The notes beneath the pieces are model-generated. The model ran no database searches and was not told the DNA's origin. It saw only the letters and a list, made by a program, of their open reading frames with translations. The position numbers and the translations under genes were made by a program. 6,172 nucleotides of DNA. It comes from DUOJ01 sp041676265 (GTDB taxonomy: Bacteria; Spirochaetota; Spirochaetia; Sphaerochaetales; Sphaerochaetaceae). The stretch's first letter is position 1. Each line of letters begins with the position of its first letter. Below, one piece after another: positions 1 to 4,455 of this stretch. The stretch covers positions 1 through 6,172 of the forward strand of contig JBAYSE010000099.1 of NCBI GenBank assembly GCA_041676265.1. The letters run 5' to 3'.

Positions 1-682
1 GCAATTGAGTGAGAGTTAAAACCATATTCAGATGGGCTGTGGAGCCTTCACTAACGGTTTTCAGCTTAAGGGCGTTATCGAGTTTTGTCTGGGCGATTAA
101 GATATCTTTCTCCCCTTTAAGCAGACTTATCTGATAGCCAATTATTTCGTAGATTTTGGAGTAGATGGAGTTTTCAAAATCTAAAAGACGATTATTGTAA
201 GAGAGGTCAAATTCTAAGCGTTGACGGGTCGTCTTTAAGTCATCGAGAGTCTCTCCCACATCGCCAAACTTAAAAGAGTGTTGCGCTCCAATCGTGGGAG
301 CAACATTCCAAATCCACTCCTCGCTGAGGGTCGTTGCAAAGGGGATAGTAAAATCCAGAGAGGTATTCCCATCGTTGGGGAGCTTAACGCTCACCTTGGG
401 GGCACCGGTCATCGTGTAAAGGTAGTTATCGAGCGGCGGAAGGCCCTCTTTGTAATTCGTCTCACTAAAGGTTATTTGTCCACTCTCAACCCCCACACCA
501 ACTTTTCCTTTTAAGTCTTTCGCCGCTAACGTTAGGTCACTACTTTTTTTGTTCAACTCTATGAGACGCATAGTACTACTCTGCTCTTTAGCTCGCCTGA
601 CTATCTCGTCTAAATCGATACTAAAGAGCTGGGTTGCTAAACAGATTAACATAAGCACAACTACTACTCTCTTCTTCTTCAT
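1..682 (-). CDS. TolC-family outer-membrane efflux protein, N-terminal part (runs off left edge)
   Basis: The first 227 residues of a secreted protein can be read without interruption; the C-terminal half lies outside the window. Residues 1-21 form a typical signal peptide: a Lys-rich start (MKKKR), a hydrophobic core VVVVLMLICLA, then cleavage near LFS/ID. The mature start IDLDEIVRRAKEQ resembles the 'TLEEAVRLAL' opening helix of TolC-family outer-membrane factors. Residues 143-227 are long, amphipathic and helical, ending in ALKLKTVSEGS, which matches the 'G.vSeg.l' turn of the TolC coiled-coil barrel. Such proteins form the exit duct of tripartite efflux pumps or type I secretion systems, spanning periplasm and outer membrane. 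No pump or adaptor gene is visible, so the substrate is unknown. The start is set by AAGGA (688-692) five bases before the ATG. The gene lies 68 bp downstream of the reductase on the same strand and may be co-transcribed with it. Treponemes are known to carry several divergent TolC-like proteins. Family assignment is fairly sure; exact role is not. Confidence 0.7.
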   Translation of the reverse strand, partial: MKKKRVVVVLMLICLATQLFSIDLDEIVRRAKEQSSTMRLIELNKKSSDLTLAAKDLKGKVGVGVESGQITFSETNYKEGLPPLDNYLYTMTGAPKVSVKLPNDGNTSLDFTIPFATTLSEEWIWNVAPTIGAQHSFKFGDVGETLDDLKTTRQRLEFDLSYNNRLLDFENSIYSKIYEIIGYQISLLKGEKDILIAQTKLDNALKLKTVSEGSTAHLNMVLTLTQL

Positions 683-717
683 ATCTATCCTTTTCACAAA
701 TGGGTTATAAGTTATCT

Positions 718-736
718 GTGTGAAAATATTTCACAC
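718..736. promoter_or_regulatory. Perfect inverted repeat, possible operator upstream of the TolC-like gene
   Basis: GTGTGAAA-ATA-TTTCACAC is an exact 8-bp inverted repeat with a 3-bp centre. It lies in the 68-bp gap between the reductase stop and the TolC-like start, 35 bp before that ATG. On the minus strand a -10-like TATAAC occurs at 704-709, with no recognisable -35 box; the palindrome covers the place where a -35 would sit (about 727-732). That arrangement suits a dimeric repressor or activator site. The symmetry is seen directly; the operator role is inferred. Confidence 0.45.
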
Positions 737-750
737 CATCATACTAGAAT

Positions 751-1479
751 TTATAGAAGGTGCTCCCCAGCGTCAACTACAATCGTCTCTCCTGTGATCG
801 ATTTATTGTGCATTAAAAAGAGAACAGCGGCCACTACATCTTCAACCGTAGCCAGCTTTTTAAGGGGTACTTTCTGTGACAATTTCTCAAAATAATGCTC
901 ATCGGTAGCACTAAATGGGATTATAGCACCGGGAGCCACTCCATTGACCCTCACATAAGGTGCCAGGGTCTTTGCCAAGATTTTTGTCTGTATCTCCAAA
1001 GAGCTTTTAGCCAAGTAGTACGAGGGGCGCGTCGCCACCGGGGTGTTGACGCCTGTGTCGCTGATATTCACGACAGAAGCAGGCGTAAAGGAGTCTTTCT
1101 CCCGGCGGTAATCGTAGAGGGCTTTGGAGAGGAAAAATGGAGCCCGTACATGCAGTGTTTGATCCTTTTCATACTGCGCGTAATCGAGATTTTCTATGGA
1201 AACAGAACTAAAAGCGGAGGCGTTATTAACCAAAGCATCCCAGCGCTTGAAATGTGCCAGAGTCTCCTCAACGAGTTTTTCAATGCCTTGCTCGGTAGTT
1301 AGATCGCTTTGAACGGCAATGGCGTTTTCTATTAGCCCCACACTCTCTAAAGCCGCTTCTCTATTCTGGTTGTAGTGGATGACTACTCTAGCTCCCTCAT
1401 TGGCTAAAGCAAGGGCAATTTGTCTCCCCAATCTTTGGGCAGAGCCGGTAACTACCACCACGCTTCCCCTTAATTTCAT
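751..1479 (-). CDS. FolM/pteridine-reductase-like short-chain dehydrogenase
   Basis: A complete 242-residue classical short-chain dehydrogenase/reductase, the usual length for the family. The cofactor motif is TGSAQRLG (11-18), with Arg16 where most SDRs have Gly; this TGxxxRxG form marks the pteridine reductase PTR1 and dihydromonapterin reductase FolM group and goes with NADPH use. VNNAS follows at 84-88. The catalytic set is Asp141, Tyr154 and Lys158, with the same 13- and 4-residue spacing as Asp181-Tyr194-Lys198 of Leishmania PTR1; ordinary SDRs have Ser at the Asp position. VNGVAPG (178-184) and the C-terminal GETIVVDAG (230-238) complete the fold. The likely reaction is NADPH-dependent reduction of a dihydropterin or dihydrofolate in the cytoplasm, though another carbonyl substrate is possible. 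The ATG starts the first beta strand directly, as expected, but has no Shine-Dalgarno sequence; a promoter sits immediately upstream (see 1486-1514). It is divergent from ftsH and the TolC-like gene follows. Confidence 0.85.
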   Translation of the reverse strand: MKLRGSVVVVTGSAQRLGRQIALALANEGARVVIHYNQNREAALESVGLIENAIAVQSDLTTEQGIEKLVEETLAHFKRWDALVNNASAFSSVSIENLDYAQYEKDQTLHVRAPFFLSKALYDYRREKDSFTPASVVNISDTGVNTPVATRPSYYLAKSSLEIQTKILAKTLAPYVRVNGVAPGAIIPFSATDEHYFEKLSQKVPLKKLATVEDVVAAVLFLMHNKSITGETIVVDAGEHLL

Positions 1480-1485
1480 GCCATT

Positions 1486-1514
1486 ACTATAGAGGGTTTT
1501 TACTTGTTTGTCGA
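1486..1514 (-). promoter_or_regulatory. Sigma70-type promoter of the reductase gene, predicting a leaderless mRNA
   Basis: Read on the minus strand, TCGACA (1509-1514; 5 of 6 to TTGACA) is separated by exactly 17 bp from TATAGT (1486-1491; 5 of 6 to TATAAT). Six bases, AATGGC, separate the -10 box from the ATG. Transcription normally starts about seven bases after the -10 box, which places +1 on the A of the start codon. This agrees with the absence of any Shine-Dalgarno sequence. The boxes are seen directly; the start point is inferred. Confidence 0.6.
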
Positions 1515-1536
1515 TTGAGGCCTCTGGTATTATTAT
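1508..1536 (+). promoter_or_regulatory. Candidate sigma70-type promoter of the ftsH operon
   Basis: TTGTCG (1508-1513; 4 of 6 to TTGACA) is followed after 17 bp by TATTAT (1531-1536; 5 of 6 to TATAAT). The expected start is near 1543, giving a leader of about 40 bases that includes the ftsH ribosome site. An 8-bp palindrome GAGGCCTC (1517-1524) lies in the spacer. The -35 box occupies the same bases as that of the leftward promoter. A second TATTAT at 1528-1533 with TTGTTT (1504-1509, 18 bp spacer) is a weaker alternative. No CIRCE repeat or sigma32-type CCCCAT box was seen. Confidence 0.5.
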
Positions 1537-1572
1537 CTAACTATACACAGTACACTTAAAAAAACAAATCTT

Positions 1573-1580
1573 AGAGGTGA
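1573..1580 (+). promoter_or_regulatory. Ribosome binding site that fixes the ftsH start
   Basis: AGAGGTGA is a strong Shine-Dalgarno match, with GAGG five bases before the ATG at 1583. A GTG at 1577 would add two residues, but it lies inside this site and has no purine-rich sequence before it. The ATG at 1583 is therefore the better start. Confidence 0.75.
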
Positions 1581-1582
1581 TT

Positions 1583-3514
1583 ATGAAAGAGAAAGACCGC
1601 GACTGCAATGATGATATGAGCAAAATGGGAAAAAATAAGCCGTGTCGTGAAAATGAACCGGGAATCCACCGCGAGAGTGGACGCTTCACCATATTCGGGA
1701 AACGCTTTAAGTTCTCTTTCTGGTACTTCCTTTTCATAATCATCGCCATGTTTTTAATTAACTCCTTCTTTAGTAGCAACGAGAGGGTCACTGCCGTTGA
1801 ATACAACCGATTCAAAGAGATGGTAAAATCGGGAGAAATTGAGCGCATTGAGATTCAAAGCGATGCTTACATTGGTTACACTAAAACCCGTGAACAGATG
1901 CTACAGGGGGAAGGGGAACCACTCTACTCATTTTCAACCTATGCGGTGAATGACCCCGCCTTCATTCCCCTCTTAGATGAGATGCAAGTAGAGTACTACG
2001 CTGTTCCACCAAAACAACCGAGTATTTTCTCAACCCTTTTGGGTTATATTGTTCCGCTATTAATTTTCCTCGTCATCTGGCGGATAGTCTTTGCCCGTAT
2101 GGGAAAAGATGGGGGACAAGGGGTCCTCTCCTTCAACCAGAATAAGGCTAAGATTGTAGCTGAGGGGGACACCGGTATCCGTTTTAAAGATGTGGCGGGA
2201 GTTGATGAGAGTAAAGCGGAGCTGGAAGAAGTTGTCGATTTCCTTCAAAACCCCACCAAGTACAGCGAAATTGGGGGCAAAATTCCTAAAGGGGTTCTCC
2301 TGGTAGGGCCCCCGGGCACCGGCAAAACTCTTTTAGCCAAAGCCGTCGCCGGAGAGGCCGAAGTTCCTTTCTTTAGGATGAGTGGTGCTGACTTTGTAGA
2401 GATGTTTGTAGGGGTGGGAGCTGCCCGGGTGCGAGACCTATTTCGTCAAGCCAGAGAGAAATCCCCCTGTATTATCTTTATCGATGAGATTGATGCGATT
2501 GGCCGGACCCGTTCCCATGCAGGCTTTGGGGGCAACGATGAGCGCGAACAGACCCTTAACCAGCTCTTGGTAGAGATGGATGGCTTTGATTCTAGGACAG
2601 GGGTAATTATCTTGGCAGCGACCAACCGCCCCGAAATACTGGACCAAGCCCTCTTAAGGCCGGGTCGTTTTGACCGGCAAGTCTTAGTCGATAAACCTGA
2701 CCTTGATGGGCGTTTAGCAATCCTTAAGATCCACACCCGTGATATTAAGATGGGCCCCGATGTCGATTTACAAAAAATTGCTCAAGCGGCAGCGGGTTTA
2801 GCCGGAGCCGACTTAGCCAATATTGCCAATGAAGCAGCCCTTTTAGCTGTTAGAGCGAAGCGTAAACGGGTCAGCCAAGCCGACTTTGAAGAGGCTATAG
2901 AGAAGTCGGTGGCGGGCTTACAGAGGAAGAGCCGAATCCTCAATGAAGAGGAGCGTAAAAAGGTTGCTTACCACGAGGTGGGTCACGCCTTAACGGCCCA
3001 CATGACTAAAGGTTCACCCCCTGTCTCAAAGATTTCGATAATCCCACGGGGCTTAGGAGCCTTAGGCTATACCCTGCAGCTCCCCACGGAAGACCGCTTC
3101 CTGATGAGTGAAAGTGAGCTATTGGGGAATATTGACACTCTCCTGGGGGGTAGGGCAGCAGAAGAGTTAATCTTCGGTGAAATTTCTACCGGGGCGGGCA
3201 ACGATATCTCCCGTGCCAGTGATTTGGTGCGTCGCATGATAAGTGAATTTGGGATGAGTGAGCGTTACAGAAACATCACCCTCCCCTCCACAACGAGCCA
3301 AGGATTGGGAGGGAGCCGCGAATATTCAGAGGTTGCCCAAGAGTATATCGATAGTGAGACCGCCAGGGTTGTCAATGAGCGCTATGGTATTGTTTTAACC
3401 CAGCTAAAGACCAACCGCCCTATCTTGGAAAAGATTGCCGGAGTCCTTTTAGAGAAGGAGACTTTAACCGGAGCGGAGTTCAAACAGCTTGCACAAAATG
3501 TTGTCCTTGCGTAA
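1583..3514 (+). CDS. ftsH: ATP-dependent zinc metalloprotease FtsH
   Basis: A complete 643-residue AAA+ membrane protease that degrades misassembled membrane proteins and short-lived cytoplasmic proteins as a hexamer. Residues 1-44 are a charged cytoplasmic tail with Cys8 and Cys21. TM1 spans about 45-63, a periplasmic domain 64-149, and TM2 about 150-171. The ATPase domain has Walker A GPPGTGKT (242-249), pore loop FVEMFVGVG (271-279), Walker B IIFIDE (297-302), and the second region of homology ending LLRPGRFDR with arginine fingers Arg359 and Arg362. The protease site is HEVGH (464-468), with Asp541 in TGAGND as probable third zinc ligand. The usual form is HEAGH; Val replaces the non-ligand Ala, so activity should be kept. 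The tail before TM1 is longer than in E. coli FtsH, which starts almost at TM1. The C-terminus ends just after the protease domain, at NVVLA. It is the first gene of a probable ftsH-hslO-rlmL operon; hslO follows after 11 bp. Confidence 0.97.
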   Translation: MKEKDRDCNDDMSKMGKNKPCRENEPGIHRESGRFTIFGKRFKFSFWYFLFIIIAMFLINSFFSSNERVTAVEYNRFKEMVKSGEIERIEIQSDAYIGYTKTREQMLQGEGEPLYSFSTYAVNDPAFIPLLDEMQVEYYAVPPKQPSIFSTLLGYIVPLLIFLVIWRIVFARMGKDGGQGVLSFNQNKAKIVAEGDTGIRFKDVAGVDESKAELEEVVDFLQNPTKYSEIGGKIPKGVLLVGPPGTGKTLLAKAVAGEAEVPFFRMSGADFVEMFVGVGAARVRDLFRQAREKSPCIIFIDEIDAIGRTRSHAGFGGNDEREQTLNQLLVEMDGFDSRTGVIILAATNRPEILDQALLRPGRFDRQVLVDKPDLDGRLAILKIHTRDIKMGPDVDLQKIAQAAAGLAGADLANIANEAALLAVRAKRKRVSQADFEEAIEKSVAGLQRKSRILNEEERKKVAYHEVGHALTAHMTKGSPPVSKISIIPRGLGALGYTLQLPTEDRFLMSESELLGNIDTLLGGRAAEELIFGEISTGAGNDISRASDLVRRMISEFGMSERYRNITLPSTTSQGLGGSREYSEVAQEYIDSETARVVNERYGIVLTQLKTNRPILEKIAGVLLEKETLTGAEFKQLAQNVVLA

Positions 3515-3525
3515 TCTATAACTCT

Positions 3526-4455
3526 ATGAAAAAAAAACCGATTGAAGATAAATTCCTGCTCTCCCACTTGGAGAGCATTCCACAGGATAGTCGCGAGGTC
3601 TTTCTTTTAGGTGATGCTTCGGTAAGGGGAGTCGCCCTCCAAGGGACCCATACCATCAACCAGATGCGCTCTAACCACGACCTAGGAATCTTAGAGACCC
3701 TCGTATTGGGCCACGGCTATTTAGCCGGTGGCCTTTTGGCCTCTACTGTTAAGGGTAATGACCGGGTACAACTCACTATTGAGTGTGGTGGCCCTATAAA
3801 AGGCGTTTATGTTGAGTCTTGGGCGGTTGGAGCAGTCAGGGGCTACCTCAAAGAGGTGCCTATCCCCATCGATAAACCTTTAGAGAGTTTTAACCTCTCT
3901 CCTTTCTTCGGTCCTGGCTTTTTAACTGTTACCAAACTTCTAGAGGGGAAAAAAACTCCGTTTTCTGGCCAAGTAATGTTGCAACACGGCACTATAGCTA
4001 AAGATTTAGCCCAATACTTCTTAATTTCAGAACAGAGCCCGACAGTCGTGTCGTTAAGCATTCAATTCGATAAAGAGGGGCGCGTGCTAGGCAGTGGAGC
4101 CCTCTTTTTGCAAAAACTGCCCGGTAGCGATGACGCTATAATTGAAGAGATTGAGATGGTGGCAACGAATATGAGTTCTATGGGGAAGTATCTTGCAGAG
4201 GGAAAAACCGCTAAACAGTTCTTTGAAGAAAACTTTTCTCAATTTGAACCGCACTATCTAGAGAGCCTCCCCTACGGTTTTTCATGCCCATGTGACCGTA
4301 AAAGGTATGCCGAATATTTACAATCCCTGCCACAGGATGAAAAAGAGGGGATTCTGAAGGAGGGGCCTTTCCCCTTGGTTTTACAGTGTCTCAATTGTTC
4401 AACAACTTATGCTTTTACCAAAGATGAGCTAGAATCTTTACTGGAGTCCGTATGA
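3526..4455 (+). CDS. hslO: Redox-regulated molecular chaperone Hsp33
   Basis: A complete 309-residue Hsp33, slightly longer than the E. coli protein (about 292). Hsp33 is a cytoplasmic holdase: its zinc site is released by disulfide formation under oxidative and heat stress, and the protein then binds unfolding clients. The N-terminal core shows ASVRGVALQGT (31-41) and the glycine-rich LGHGYLAGGLLAS (61-73), followed by the VQLTIECGGPIKGV strand. The redox switch is intact: Cys254-Pro-Cys256, then 31 residues, then Cys288-Leu-Asn-Cys291, the CXC...CXXC pattern of the family. Cys87 is an extra cysteine in the core. No Shine-Dalgarno sequence precedes the ATG (upstream bases TCTATAACTCT), and no earlier in-frame start exists near by, so translation may depend on ribosomes finishing ftsH 11 bp upstream. 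The start is followed by nine adenines. The stop codon overlaps the rlmL start. Confidence 0.96.
   Translation: MKKKPIEDKFLLSHLESIPQDSREVFLLGDASVRGVALQGTHTINQMRSNHDLGILETLVLGHGYLAGGLLASTVKGNDRVQLTIECGGPIKGVYVESWAVGAVRGYLKEVPIPIDKPLESFNLSPFFGPGFLTVTKLLEGKKTPFSGQVMLQHGTIAKDLAQYFLISEQSPTVVSLSIQFDKEGRVLGSGALFLQKLPGSDDAIIEEIEMVATNMSSMGKYLAEGKTAKQFFEENFSQFEPHYLESLPYGFSCPCDRKRYAEYLQSLPQDEKEGILKEGPFPLVLQCLNCSTTYAFTKDELESLLESV
3529..3537 (+). repeat. Nine-adenine tract directly after the hslO start codon
   Basis: ATG is followed by A9 (AAA AAA AAA, then CCG), encoding Lys2-Lys4. Homopolymers of this length are prone to slippage in replication and transcription. Loss or gain of one A would abolish Hsp33. 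It may instead simply aid initiation by keeping the start region unstructured where no Shine-Dalgarno sequence exists. The tract is seen; any effect is inferred. Confidence 0.6.
4443..4446 (+). promoter_or_regulatory. Ribosome binding site of rlmL inside the end of hslO
   Basis: GGAG lies five bases before the ATG at 4452, within the last codons of hslO. That ATG overlaps the hslO stop as ATGA (4452-4455), a typical arrangement for translational coupling. It supports this start for rlmL and joint translation with Hsp33. Confidence 0.7.

Noticed and set aside
278..514. Plus-strand open frame of 78 codons within the TolC-like gene
   Set aside because: It overlaps the opposite strand of a continuous secreted-protein frame with a signal peptide and good ribosome site. 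The product resembles nothing known to me.
718..736. The inverted repeat as a Rho-independent terminator for the reductase gene
   Set aside because: The stem is AT-rich and no run of T follows it on either strand.
895..1302. Plus-strand open frame of 135 codons within the reductase gene
   Set aside because: It is antisense to a gene with clear SDR motifs, has no recognisable domain and no ribosome site; it is a reading-frame shadow.
1577..1582. GTG at 1577 as an alternative ftsH start
   Set aside because: The GTG is part of the AGAGGTGA ribosome site for the ATG at 1583 and has no Shine-Dalgarno sequence of its own.
1480..1582. CIRCE element or sigma32-type heat-shock promoter before ftsH
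   Set aside because: Neither the TTAGCACTC inverted repeat nor a CCCCAT-type -10 box is present.
2438..2736. Two overlapping minus-strand open frames inside ftsH
   Set aside because: They lie opposite the strongly conserved AAA+ domain and are explained by its codon composition.
3517..3522. TATAAC before hslO as an internal promoter
   Set aside because: No -35-like sequence lies 16-18 bp upstream; the start would also fall within the hslO coding sequence.
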